Positions 36,070 through 44,368 of a stretch of DNA of 45,852 bases are shown here, in pieces (the stretch's first letter is position 1; each line of letters opens with the position of its first letter). Under the pieces are notes generated by a model. That model was not told the DNA's origin and ran no database searches. It saw nothing but the letters and a program-made list of their open reading frames with translations. The translations under genes and the position numbers were made by a program. The stretch covers positions 1 through 45,852 of the forward strand of contig JAAYJQ010000022.1 in assembly GCA_012522855.1 (NCBI GenBank). Reading direction: 5' to 3'. This DNA comes from Bacteroidales bacterium (lineage in GTDB: Bacteria; Bacteroidota; Bacteroidia; Bacteroidales; UBA932).

Positions 36070-36963
36070 CTATCCGATGGTATGGTTCGACAAAAGTTCC
36101 ACGACCAACTCTTCCACGTCGTTGTCGCTGCCGGTCAAGGACTTGTTTTCCTTCGCTTGGAAGGAAATGTTCATCACGGTCTTGACCTTGGTCGGCGAGC
36201 CGTTCAGCCCGCATTGATCGAGATCCGCATCGACATCCGCCGCGCTCCATTCCGTGAGGTTGAGGTAGGGACGTGTTTCATACAAGTCAGCATAGGGCAG
36301 TTCCGCTCCGTTTTGCATAAGCGCCGCCTTCTCTTGCGCGCCGAGCGCCCGTTTGTATTTCATCACCAACTTGGCATTGCGCGGCCGGCAAGGGGCTGCG
36401 CTGCCGTTCACGGTCACCACTAAGGGAAGCGGAGCCTCGACCGTCTCGACACCTCCGTCGATGTGGCGGAGGATGGTGATGGTCCGGATCTTCTTGTCCA
36501 GATTCAGGATTTCTTCCGCATAGGTTACCTGGGGAAGCCCCAGTTTTTCCGCAACTTGCGGGCCTACCTGGGCGGTGTCCCCGTCAATGGCCTGTCGGCC
36601 TCCGATGATGATATCAAAATCTCCGATTTTACGGATGGCCGTAGCAAGGGCGTAGGAGGTGGCGAGGGTGTCCGCTCCGGCGAAAGCGCGGTCAGTCAGC
36701 AGAAAACCCTGATCCACGCCTCGGTAGAGGCCTTCCCGGAGAATTTCGGCGGCACGCCCGGGGCCCATCGTGAGCAGGCTTACGGTGGAACCGGGGAAGG
36801 CGTCCTTCAGTTTCAGCGCTTGTTCCAGCGCATTCAGGTCTTCGGGATTGAATATGGCAGGCAGGGCGGCACGGTTGATGGTACCGTCCTCCTTCATGGC
36901 ATCCTTCCCGACGTTTCGCGTATCGGGAACTTGTTTTGCCAAAACGACGATTTTCAAACTCAT
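36070..36963 (-). CDS. etfB: Electron transfer flavoprotein beta subunit, bifurcating type
   Basis: The 297-residue subunit starts MSLKIVVLAKQVPDT. It carries GGRQAIDGDTAQVGP (about 140-155), a signature associated with ETFs that do flavin-based electron bifurcation, in contrast to the respiratory form. In bifurcating enzymes NADH oxidation by EtfB drives both crotonyl-CoA and ferredoxin reduction. It is first in the operon etfB, etfA, acyl-CoA dehydrogenase. Whether bifurcation really occurs cannot be told without the partner ferredoxin enzymes, which are not in the window. Confidence 0.93.
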   Translation of the reverse strand: MSLKIVVLAKQVPDTRNVGKDAMKEDGTINRAALPAIFNPEDLNALEQALKLKDAFPGSTVSLLTMGPGRAAEILREGLYRGVDQGFLLTDRAFAGADTLATSYALATAIRKIGDFDIIIGGRQAIDGDTAQVGPQVAEKLGLPQVTYAEEILNLDKKIRTITILRHIDGGVETVEAPLPLVVTVNGSAAPCRPRNAKLVMKYKRALGAQEKAALMQNGAELPYADLYETRPYLNLTEWSAADVDADLDQCGLNGSPTKVKTVMNISFQAKENKSLTGSDNDVEELVVELLSNHTIG

Positions 36964-36991
36964 TTTGTCCGTATTTGATTTTTTCAGGTTT

Positions 36992-36999
36992 CAAAGGTA
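36992..36999 (-). promoter_or_regulatory. Bacteroidota -7 box for etfB
   Basis: On the minus strand the box is TACCTTTG, an exact TAnnTTTG, 28 bp before the etfB ATG. Confidence 0.6.
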
Positions 37000-37120
37000 G
37001 CCAAATTTTCGAGAAATAATTTTGACACGCGCGTTTGTGTGGTGAAACCGCCGTTCATGTGGCGTAGGGGTGAAATTCCGGATGATGTGCATTATTTTCG
37101 CCTATTACATTGGGCTTCTA

Positions 37121-37226
37121 TTTGCAGGTCAGTGACATTCGCTTGCAGGAGGGCTCCGACATCGTCCACCTGCAAAATGCGCCGTGGAAGCCTATACGAA
37201 AACCATGGAAGCTTATACACAAAAAG
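37121..37226. repeat. GCAGGT inverted/direct repeats and a 21-bp tandem duplication
   Basis: TTTGCAGGT (37121-37129) pairs with ACCTGCAAA (37168-37176), and a third related copy TTGCAGGA lies at 37143-37150. Directly after come two 21-bp units beginning TGGAAGCCTATAC (37185-37205) and TGGAAGCTTATAC (37206-37226). The cluster is non-coding as far as can be seen. Confidence 0.7.
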
Positions 37227-37454
37227 GGGCCGCCTGCGCGTTTTCCCCTCCCTGCATTATGTAAATTGCTGTGATTGAGTGTATTGATGATTTCAATGGG
37301 TCAAAAACTCAACGCATTGAAACCCTTAATGCTCTGATTGTCAGCACGGGAAACGTTGTTGTTACCAAGGGTTTGCCGCAAATTTCCGGCGGCAGGAGCA
37401 ATGGCCTCGACCAAATTCTTGAAAACAACTACGATCAACAAAGAAATTTATTCT

Positions 37455-37462
37455 TAATTTTG
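37455..37462 (+). promoter_or_regulatory. Bacteroidota -7 box for the symporter gene
   Basis: TAATTTTG, an exact TAnnTTTG, lies 18 bp before the ATG at 37481. Confidence 0.6.
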
Positions 37463-37480
37463 CCGTGAACTTACGAGAAC

Positions 37481-38770
37481 ATGTCTACACGCGAAAATTT
37501 CGGTGGCCGCGCAGCCGTCATCATGGCTCTGGCCGGATCCGCGATCGGTCTGGGCAACATCTGGCGCTTCCCCTACATGGTCGGACAATACGGAGGCGCG
37601 GCCTTCATACTGATTTACATCCTTTGTTCGTTTCTGCTTTCCCTGCCGATTTTTCTGGCCGAGGGGGTGATCGGCCGGAGGAGCCGCGCAAATGCAATCG
37701 GAGCCATGAAAATCCTGGCGCCGGGATCCAGCGGCTGGCAAGTGCTCGGATGGCTTTCCGTGCTGACGCCGATGATCATCGTTTCGTACTACAGCATCGT
37801 CGGCGGCTGGTCGATTCGGTATTTTCTGAAATCCTTTTCCTTGGATTTCGGAACCTTTGTTCCCGCAGGATGGACGCCCCTGCTTTTCAATACGATCTTT
37901 TTGGGGCTCTCCGCCCTGATCGTAGCCGCCGGTGTCAAGAGCGGCATTGAAAAGTTCAGCAAGATTTCCATTCCGCTGCTTTTCTTGCTGATCGTATTCA
38001 TTACGATCTATTCGGTTCGCATGCCCGGGGCGAAGGCTGGAGTGGAGTATCTGCTGAAGCCGGATTTCTCGAAAATCACGCCCACGACCTTTGCTTTCGC
38101 GCTTGGCCAGAGTTTCTATTCCCTGTCCTTGGGAATGGGGATCATCATTACCTATTCCTCCTATATCCGCAAAGATGAAAATTTACTGATTACAGGGGTC
38201 GGCACGGCAGCCGCAGACCTCCTGTTCGCGATCCTTGCGGGATTTGCCATCATGCCCGCAGTTTTCGCCGCCGGCATCGAACCCGGATCCGGGCCGGGTC
38301 TCATCTTCGAAACCCTTCCCCACATATTCACCGGGATCGGCGCGTCGGCGCCCTGGCTCGGTGTTCTGGTGGGTGCAACGTTCTTCCTGACTGTGATCGT
38401 GGCTGCCATGACGTCGTCCATTTCCCTATTGGAGGTCGGGGTGGCTTATCTTGTGGAAGAGCATGGGATGAAGCGGGGTTGGGCGAGCCTCGCGGCCTTT
38501 TTCGGAACATGGCTGCTTGGACTTGTAAGTGTTTTTTCCGCGCAGGCATTCGGGCGCATCGATGCTTTCTCCTCCAATTTTCTGTTGACGGCCGGTGCCC
38601 TGCTTGCCGTGCTGTTCGTGGGTTGGCGGATGAAAAAAGCGGAAGTCCGGGACGAGCTTACGAACGGCGGATCGAAAAACGGGAAGGTATTTCCGGTTCT
38701 GTATGTTCTGATCCGCTACTTCGCCCCGCTAGCGGTCCTGACTATTTTTGTGTCGAACTTGCTGCTGTAG
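37481..38770 (+). CDS. Na+-dependent symporter of the SNF (LeuT-like) family
   Basis: The 429-residue protein begins with the family signature GGRAAVIMALAGSAIGLGNIWRFPY at about 8-33, where the unwound TM1 binds sodium and substrate. It continues with GGAAFILIYILCSFLLSLP and YYSIVGGW. FALGQSFYSLSLGMGIIITYSSY follows (TM6 region), then AAMTSSISLLEV (TM8). About 11 membrane segments fit the length, as in bacterial amino-acid transporters of this family. The substrate is probably an amino acid but is not determined by sequence. It is a single gene with its own promoter. Confidence 0.92.
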   Translation: MSTRENFGGRAAVIMALAGSAIGLGNIWRFPYMVGQYGGAAFILIYILCSFLLSLPIFLAEGVIGRRSRANAIGAMKILAPGSSGWQVLGWLSVLTPMIIVSYYSIVGGWSIRYFLKSFSLDFGTFVPAGWTPLLFNTIFLGLSALIVAAGVKSGIEKFSKISIPLLFLLIVFITIYSVRMPGAKAGVEYLLKPDFSKITPTTFAFALGQSFYSLSLGMGIIITYSSYIRKDENLLITGVGTAAADLLFAILAGFAIMPAVFAAGIEPGSGPGLIFETLPHIFTGIGASAPWLGVLVGATFFLTVIVAAMTSSISLLEVGVAYLVEEHGMKRGWASLAAFFGTWLLGLVSVFSAQAFGRIDAFSSNFLLTAGALLAVLFVGWRMKKAEVRDELTNGGSKNGKVFPVLYVLIRYFAPLAVLTIFVSNLLL

Positions 38771-39137
38771 AGACCTGTTGCCACGCTACCCGTCCGGTTG
38801 TGAACCGGACCGCCGTCGCTCATAGCGCTCGGTGATTTTTCCAAACCACGGCCGCGGGATTGCGCTTTGTACAGCTGTGCAGTGGGGGTGAAAGCGGCAA
38901 AATGGCACTTTAAACGGGCATATTCCCGCCGGAATATGCCCTACAACCATCTGCAAGTGGGATCGATGCGGCTGTAGTTTGAAAGTTTCCCGCTACAGCC
39001 GACCAGAGATATCCCAAGGGTCGTTCTTTGAAGGCAGCGCGCAACGAGCGGCTGCCGGCAAATGGTGAAATGAGGATAAAAGTGTCATGTGTGTGAATGC
39101 GATTTTGCATCAACATATGAAGTTGGGGTTTTTCGGA
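38771..39137. other. 367-bp convergent gap rich in hairpins
   Basis: No gene is supported. Four inverted repeats stand in a row. GTCCGGTT-GTG-AACCGGAC is at 38792-38810. GGGCATATTCC-CGCC-GGAATATGCCC (perfect 11-bp stem) is at 38916-38941. CGGCTGTAG/CTACAGCCG with a 15-nt loop is at 38969-39001. GGCAGC/GCTGCC is at 39033-39056. None is followed by a T tract. Both flanking units end here, so some may stop transcription. Confidence 0.7.
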
Positions 39138-40478
39138 TCAATAATTCAGATTCCAGGCGGGGATCTTTTTGGGTTTCGCGCGGGTTATCTCCAGCAGCTT
39201 GTCGCTCAAGAAACGCTTTTCGACGACCATCCGGAACAGATAAGTTCTAAACCAAGGGGCATCCATCACGATGAATCCTCCGAATCCCCTTTCCGCTCCG
39301 TAACTGTTCTCCGCCACCCATCGGACCGGCTTTCCTCCGGCGTCCAGTTTGACGCCCGCCATCGCCATGGCATGCACCGAATAGATCTCTCCGCTTGCCA
39401 CCATATCCTTCTTGGTCATCGAAATATCCACACCAAGTCTCCCGCTGAAGTCGCGGAGGTCGTCTGAATATTTCCCCGCGGCGCTTTCATCTCCGTGGTA
39501 GGTGTCGCAAGAAAAATAGAACATGACGGAGTCTTTCAGGCTGGCGATTCCGAGGTCTTCCAACTCTTCGACAGGAAGATTCAGGAATGTCCAGTTGTCC
39601 CCTTCGTAACAGTTTCTCGAATGCTCCACTTCGTACATCTTGTAGTACGGCCGAGTCGGATCGTTCATCAGCATAACGTAGTCGAGTTGCAGGTCTCCGG
39701 GGATGAAACGTTCCCGAAAGGACAGGGGCGTGTAGGTCTGCCCTCTCCAAGAGAATGCTTGCGGAGGAGTGCCCAGTGTCTGGGTCAGCAGATGATAGAT
39801 TTCTTTCAACCCTGCTTCCTTGGTGGCTTGAATCCGGTTTGCAGGCGCGCGCCGCAATTCCATCCCGTACTTGCGCAAGAGTGTCAGGACCAAGCGCATC
39901 ATCCGGGCGTTGTCCGTGCTGCTGAAACGCTCCGGCATGACCTCCTGCGGCACGATGCCATATTTCGAAAGCACAAGGGCGGCATTGACGAAGTGGCCGC
40001 CGTCTCCGATCGGCTTCTTGAACAGGTAGTTGTTCCTCCGGGAAGACAAAGGCTGCCGACGGTATTTGATTACGTCTTCCATCCAACGGTTGCTCTTCTC
40101 CAGGATGTCGTAGAGCTGCCCGTACGTCTCCGAAAATTCGAAATCATCCAGGTCTTGATCGAAGATCACGCCGCTCCGGAACAGATTCAAGGTCGAGAAC
40201 AGCCAGCAGCGTCCGGAACGCATTTGGTCCGTGATGCCCCGGGTCGGGACCCGGAAGGTACAACTCGTATCCAGCGTGGCGGCCGCCGCGGAGTCCAAGA
40301 GAACGTCATAAAGATCTCGGTGCAGGAAAGCGCTGTCTTTGGGCAGCAGGGCTTCCTCCGCGCGGAAAGATTCCAACAGCGCAGCCGTAAGGACTCCTTT
40401 TTCCGAACGGGCGTTTCGGACACATCCGACCCAAGCGAAGGAAAGCAGCAGGAATAGGAAAGATTTCTTCATGATCAT
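39138..40478 (-). CDS. Exported C1B cysteine peptidase, bleomycin-hydrolase/PepC type
   Basis: The 446-residue protein matches the papain-like C1B family (bleomycin hydrolase, aminopeptidase C). The catalytic set is complete: Q85 and C91 in DQMRSGRCW, H369 in SVHAMAMAGV and N391 in AENSYG. The KPIGDGGHFVNAALVLSKYG and YYKMYEVEHSRNCYEGDNWTFLN segments also fit. Unlike the cytoplasmic hexameric enzymes it has a signal sequence, ending around V-G-C19, so it may be a lipoprotein (the lipobox is not perfect). The C-terminal self-plugging tail that gives aminopeptidase activity is replaced by KKIPAWNLNY. It is last in a five-gene operon, 11 bp after the M20 gene. Confidence 0.88.
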   Translation of the reverse strand: MIMKKSFLFLLLSFAWVGCVRNARSEKGVLTAALLESFRAEEALLPKDSAFLHRDLYDVLLDSAAAATLDTSCTFRVPTRGITDQMRSGRCWLFSTLNLFRSGVIFDQDLDDFEFSETYGQLYDILEKSNRWMEDVIKYRRQPLSSRRNNYLFKKPIGDGGHFVNAALVLSKYGIVPQEVMPERFSSTDNARMMRLVLTLLRKYGMELRRAPANRIQATKEAGLKEIYHLLTQTLGTPPQAFSWRGQTYTPLSFRERFIPGDLQLDYVMLMNDPTRPYYKMYEVEHSRNCYEGDNWTFLNLPVEELEDLGIASLKDSVMFYFSCDTYHGDESAAGKYSDDLRDFSGRLGVDISMTKKDMVASGEIYSVHAMAMAGVKLDAGGKPVRWVAENSYGAERGFGGFIVMDAPWFRTYLFRMVVEKRFLSDKLLEITRAKPKKIPAWNLNY

Positions 40479-40489
40479 TCGTATTTGAA

Positions 40490-41950
40490 TCAGCGGGCGT
40501 AGTCGAAAGGCGGTTCGCGGTCTCCCATCAGCGGTTCGAACACGAAGTCTGCCCCTCGGCGTTCTCGGAATTCCTTCTGGATCTGTTCCAGCAGGGAAGG
40601 ATCCTGCAAAAGATCCCAGGCGGTCAGGTAGAGAACCCGGGCGGCATTCAGCAGGCCCTTGGTGCCGATCGTGCTTCCGGCCGAAGCCGTCTGCTGCCAG
40701 CTGTGCCCGTTGCTGCAGGGCACGAAAGCGGCGATTCTGAAACTTCCGGTCGGTACGATCCAGGTTACGTTTCCGACATCGCTGGACACCCAGGGGGACA
40801 GGCCGTCTTCCGAAGCGGGAACGACCGTCCGTACAAGCGCGAAGGCCGTTGTGTCGGCATAGCCGGAATTCCGCATCATTTCCACGGCAAAAGCGGTTTC
40901 CCGTTCGTCATAACGCACGCCGCCTACCCTTTGGAGGTTTGCGTACACCAGGTCGGACAACGCTGCGTTCGGCAGCCGTTCATAGTTGCCGGAGATCCGC
41001 TCGTATTCAAAAGTGGTTCCCGTGCCCAGCGCGGCACCTTCCGCGGCCTTGAGCGCCCGGTTTAACAGGTCTTCTACGACAACTCGTTTCGGGCTGCGGA
41101 AATAGTACAGGACGGAAGCCTTGTCCGGAACGATATTCGGAGCCTTGCCGCCGTCGGTGATGACGTAATGGATGCGGGAGGAGGAAGGAATATGTTCCCG
41201 CATCAGGTTGATCATGAAATTGAACGCTTCCACGGCATCCAGGGCGGAACGGCCTTTGTCCGGCGCCCCCGAAGCATGGGATGCGATCCCGTGAAAGGTA
41301 AATTCGACCTGCACGTTGGCGAGTCCGCTTTCCGTATTGACCGTGTTCCGGGTGTCCGGGTGCCAGTCCAGCATGGCGTCCAGCCCGTCGAAGCAGCCTT
41401 CCCGGACCATGTATGCTTTTCCTCCTCCGCCTTCCTCTGCCGGACAACCGAACAGTTTGACCGTGCCGGGATGTCCTTGCGCAAGCCACTTGGAGATTGC
41501 CACGGCGCCGGCGACGGATCCGGTTCCGAGCAGGTTGTGCCCGCATCCGTGACCGGTTCCCCCTTCGACAAGCGGTTTTCGGAACGGAACCGTGTCCTGC
41601 GACATTCCTTTCAAAGCATCGTATTCAGCCATCAATCCGATCACCGGACGGCCGGTGCCGAATGTCGCTATAAAGGCAGTCGGAATGCCCGCGACACCCT
41701 TCTCTATGCGAAATCCATTGTCCTCCAGGTGCTTGCACAGCGCTTCCGCGCTGCGTACTTCGTTGTAGCCTGTCTCCGCGAATGTGAAAATCCGATACTG
41801 CAAGGAGTCGTACAGGTGAAAATGGTCTTGCAGATAGGTCATGCCGATCGACAGCATCTTTTCTGCTTTGCGCGGTTTCCCGGCGGAAAGCGGCAGGCCC
41901 GATAGCATGGCGGCCAGAATAATGATGAAAGTGGAGAATGAATGCTGCAT
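40490..41950 (-). CDS. Exported M20 amidohydrolase, AbgB-like
   Basis: The 486-residue protein has a signal peptide (about 1-24, ending LSAGKP) and the M20D fold of AbgB, the E. coli subunit that splits p-aminobenzoyl-glutamate. Metal-site residues are seen in GHGCGHN (C136, H138) and in AEEGGGGK (E172, E173), then in DWHPD; the dimerisation domain with HASGAPDKGRSALDAV lies in the middle. E. coli AbgB works with AbgA, but no AbgA gene is present here and this form is exported. The open frame extends upstream into the symporter gene; the ATG at 41950, directly before the signal peptide, is the true start. It follows the GltS-like gene by 11 bp. Confidence 0.85.
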   Translation of the reverse strand: MQHSFSTFIIILAAMLSGLPLSAGKPRKAEKMLSIGMTYLQDHFHLYDSLQYRIFTFAETGYNEVRSAEALCKHLEDNGFRIEKGVAGIPTAFIATFGTGRPVIGLMAEYDALKGMSQDTVPFRKPLVEGGTGHGCGHNLLGTGSVAGAVAISKWLAQGHPGTVKLFGCPAEEGGGGKAYMVREGCFDGLDAMLDWHPDTRNTVNTESGLANVQVEFTFHGIASHASGAPDKGRSALDAVEAFNFMINLMREHIPSSSRIHYVITDGGKAPNIVPDKASVLYYFRSPKRVVVEDLLNRALKAAEGAALGTGTTFEYERISGNYERLPNAALSDLVYANLQRVGGVRYDERETAFAVEMMRNSGYADTTAFALVRTVVPASEDGLSPWVSSDVGNVTWIVPTGSFRIAAFVPCSNGHSWQQTASAGSTIGTKGLLNAARVLYLTAWDLLQDPSLLEQIQKEFRERRGADFVFEPLMGDREPPFDYAR

Positions 41951-41961
41951 GTCGATAGGTA

Positions 41962-43299
41962 CTAATGCGTGGCGAGTTTCTTGAACCAGCCCTTGATACC
42001 GGCGAAACCGATGATGCCGGCTCCGGCAACAAGGCAGAGAGCCAGGAAATGGGGCCCGAAGTCCTGGAAGAAGGCCACCGGAGCGAATGTTATAAGGGCG
42101 ATTTCGACCGGGGCGATATAGATGTAAGCGAAAGCATAGTCGTCCATCACGCCGCTTTTGGATTCGGAATCGGCGATTCTGAGTAATGCGATGCTCATCG
42201 CCATCGTGCCGGTGAACCATCCCCAGGTGAAGATGGATTTCTCGAACCAGCAGGAGCGGAACATCCTGCGTCCGACCCGGAAGACGTAGAGATAAGTGAG
42301 CGCCAGGCCGGTTGCGAGAAGAATCGTGAGCGGAACCCAGCACCGGGCGACGATTTCCAGCCTGATCGATGCCACCCCGAACGCGACCAGATAGTCTGTG
42401 AATGTGGCGGAAAGATGGTTGAGGGTGTTGTCGGAAAGATATTCCTTGATTTTCCTTTTTTTGAACAGCCCGTTTATTCCGAGCCCCGCGATGAAGGCGC
42501 AGCTGAAGACCGGAAGCATCAGGGCGGGAAAGAAATGGGCGATGAGTTTGCTGATGCCGTAACCGCAGAGGCACGTGAAGGCCAGCACGCCGACGTTGAA
42601 CGTCATCGAGTCCAGGGAAATCGCGGAGAAAGAAGATTCACCCATGTTGCCCCGCTTCTCTTTGGGCAGAATTCCGGTCCGCAGCTCTTCCGGCAATTCT
42701 TCGTATTTGTCCAGGAACGCGGACTGTCCGCGCAGGGTCGCCCATTTGATGCGCCAGATTCCAACGATGACGGCAGCGATGATCCCGACGGTGGCGGAAG
42801 TCATGGCCAGGGTGGTCATCGTTTCGACGCCGTATTTCGCGAAGGCTTCCCCGATGGCCGCGGCCGTCCCGTGGCCGCCGCAGAATCCGGCGGGCAAGGC
42901 GAGTCCGAAGGCCGGTGTCACGTCCCAGATCTTGGCCAGAACGTAGAATCCCAGCATCCCGCCCAGCGCCCACTGCAGCAGCATGCCGCCCTGCGAGTAA
43001 GCCCACATCTTCCCGACGGCATCGCCTGCCTTGGTTCCCTTTCTGCGTTTTGACGTGAAGGGCAACGCGCTGAACACCAGCGCAATGAGGATGCTTGCAT
43101 AGGTGCCGCTATAGGCGGAAAGCGGCAACCAGCCCAGCACTTCGGGTCCCAGCACCAGTCCGGCGAAGCCGGCCAGCAGGCTGGGCGGGATGAAAAGCCG
43201 TTGGATGAACTTTACCTTCGCCCGGATCAGTTTGCCCAACAGCAGCAGCGCCGAGATCAGACCGATGTCGATGAGGAGTGTCCAAGGAGTAAAATTCAT
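41962..43299 (-). CDS. GltS-family Na+/glutamate symporter homologue
   Basis: The 445-residue protein has about 11-12 membrane segments and the two-repeat layout of GltS. Visible family-like segments are IPPSLLAGFAGLVLGPEVLG, the glycine-rich loop LPAGFCGGHGTAAAIGEAF (reentrant substrate loop of repeat 1), VGVLAFTCLCGYGISKL and FTWGWFTGTMAMSIALLRIADSESKSG (repeat 2 loop). GltS imports glutamate with sodium; this homologue is somewhat longer and its substrate could be another carboxylate. Its ATG overlaps the stop of the upstream amide hydrolase by 4 bp (ATGA), showing tight coupling of an exported amidase and an importer. Confidence 0.82.
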   Translation of the reverse strand: MNFTPWTLLIDIGLISALLLLGKLIRAKVKFIQRLFIPPSLLAGFAGLVLGPEVLGWLPLSAYSGTYASILIALVFSALPFTSKRRKGTKAGDAVGKMWAYSQGGMLLQWALGGMLGFYVLAKIWDVTPAFGLALPAGFCGGHGTAAAIGEAFAKYGVETMTTLAMTSATVGIIAAVIVGIWRIKWATLRGQSAFLDKYEELPEELRTGILPKEKRGNMGESSFSAISLDSMTFNVGVLAFTCLCGYGISKLIAHFFPALMLPVFSCAFIAGLGINGLFKKRKIKEYLSDNTLNHLSATFTDYLVAFGVASIRLEIVARCWVPLTILLATGLALTYLYVFRVGRRMFRSCWFEKSIFTWGWFTGTMAMSIALLRIADSESKSGVMDDYAFAYIYIAPVEIALITFAPVAFFQDFGPHFLALCLVAGAGIIGFAGIKGWFKKLATH

Positions 43300-44357
43300 G
43301 GCTCGTTCTTTTTAAACCGACGGAATTCTTTTTTCTCCGTCCGGCGCACAGCAGGCAAGATCCGACTCCGCAAGGTTCTCATGTTCAAATATTTCCTTCC
43401 TCCGTCCCGGGTGACCGGCATGAGCGCCTCCTTGCGTTCCAATGCCTGCAGATCCGGCTTCCGGAGCGCTTCCGGGATGTCATCTCCGTCCGCGATCCGG
43501 ATCGGAATTGCCGCGCAGACCGGAGGATAGCCGAGCGCGCACCACAGTACGGTGCCGTTCGGCGGATCGCTTTTCGCAACGCCCTCAAAAACGAGACAGG
43601 CGGTCGTGGTCGGCCTTGGGATGCAGTCGTCCACATTTACGAGTCCGTTGCGCGGGATGCGGCCTTTCGAAAGATCCCGTCCGAGTGTCGCATGGTAGAA
43701 CGAACGGGCGATGCCGTCGATCAGGAAGCGGGGAGAAATCTTCTTCGGAGCCTGGTCCGCCAAGAGTTTCCGCGCGCTTTCATAGCGCACATAGCCCCTG
43801 CCTTCGTCCTTTCGGCCGGAGAGGGAGAAATTCGTGCGGACCAGGTATCCGTCGGCGGCTTCCGAAACATCGAAGCGGGTGTAGCCGTAATCCCACACTT
43901 CGAAATACGCAGCGCCGCCGACGGCATCGATCACGCCGTAGTTCGTCTCCAGGCCGCAAGGCTTGGGCATATTCATAAGAAAGTCTTCGAACTCGTCCAC
44001 TGTCGCGCAGGTTCCCAGCGCTTCTTTCATCACCATCCCTTCGTAGGGCTTGTTCTCCAGAGAGTCGGGCCGGAGATTGTAAGAGACGCTGTTCATGATG
44101 CAGAAGCCCCGGTCATTCGCCCCGGCCCAGACGCTCAGGCGCGCGCTGTCCCGGCTGTTCACGAGTGCCGTGAATGAATAGTTTGATCCTAGGAAATGTT
44201 CGATGTGGTTGAAAGAATCCTCCGTGTCCCTGACTTTCAGCATCAAGGGGCGACCGGTGCTGCTTTTTCCGGCGGACACGATCACGGTCGTGCAGGCGAA
44301 CGCATTCGGCAAGGAAAGGGCTGCATAGAGACAGAGCGACAGGAGTCTTTTCCACAT
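43296..44357 (-). CDS. Exported Ntn-type linear-amide C-N hydrolase, second copy
   Basis: The 353-residue protein has a signal peptide (MWKRLLSLCLYAALSLPNAFA) directly followed by C22-T-T-V-I-V, the expected N-terminal nucleophile cysteine of this Ntn clan (C45/C59/C69-related). It shares LMLKVRDTE, WAGANDRGFCIMN, YGVIDAVGGAAYFE and RTNFSLSGR with the paralogue at 4299-5321, but has a different, arginine-rich C-terminus. The open frame runs further upstream into the transglutaminase gene; the ATG at 44357 fits the signal peptide. It stands 11 bp after that gene and overlaps the GltS-like gene by 4 bp. The substrate is unknown; the context suggests an amide of glutamate or a peptide. Confidence 0.82.
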   Translation of the reverse strand: MWKRLLSLCLYAALSLPNAFACTTVIVSAGKSSTGRPLMLKVRDTEDSFNHIEHFLGSNYSFTALVNSRDSARLSVWAGANDRGFCIMNSVSYNLRPDSLENKPYEGMVMKEALGTCATVDEFEDFLMNMPKPCGLETNYGVIDAVGGAAYFEVWDYGYTRFDVSEAADGYLVRTNFSLSGRKDEGRGYVRYESARKLLADQAPKKISPRFLIDGIARSFYHATLGRDLSKGRIPRNGLVNVDDCIPRPTTTACLVFEGVAKSDPPNGTVLWCALGYPPVCAAIPIRIADGDDIPEALRKPDLQALERKEALMPVTRDGGRKYLNMRTLRSRILPAVRRTEKKEFRRFKKNEP

Positions 44358-44368
44358 AGCGGTATTCT

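Larger units (their letters stand above)
36964..37480. other. 517-bp gap holding two divergent promoters and short repeats
   Basis: No gene is supported here. The ends hold the promoters of etfB (minus) and the symporter gene (plus). Between them are short repeats listed separately, and an 8-bp inverted repeat TTTCAATG (37291-37298) with CATTGAAA (37315-37322). The short open frames overlapping the repeats have no recognisable product. Confidence 0.6.

Noticed and set aside
37271..37468. 65-codon open frame upstream of the symporter gene
   Set aside because: It runs through the promoter -7 box of the next gene and has no recognisable content; treated as chance.
40490..42574. 694-codon version of the M20 gene
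   Set aside because: The extra N-terminal part is an out-of-frame reading of the GltS-like gene; the signal peptide begins at the ATG at 41950.
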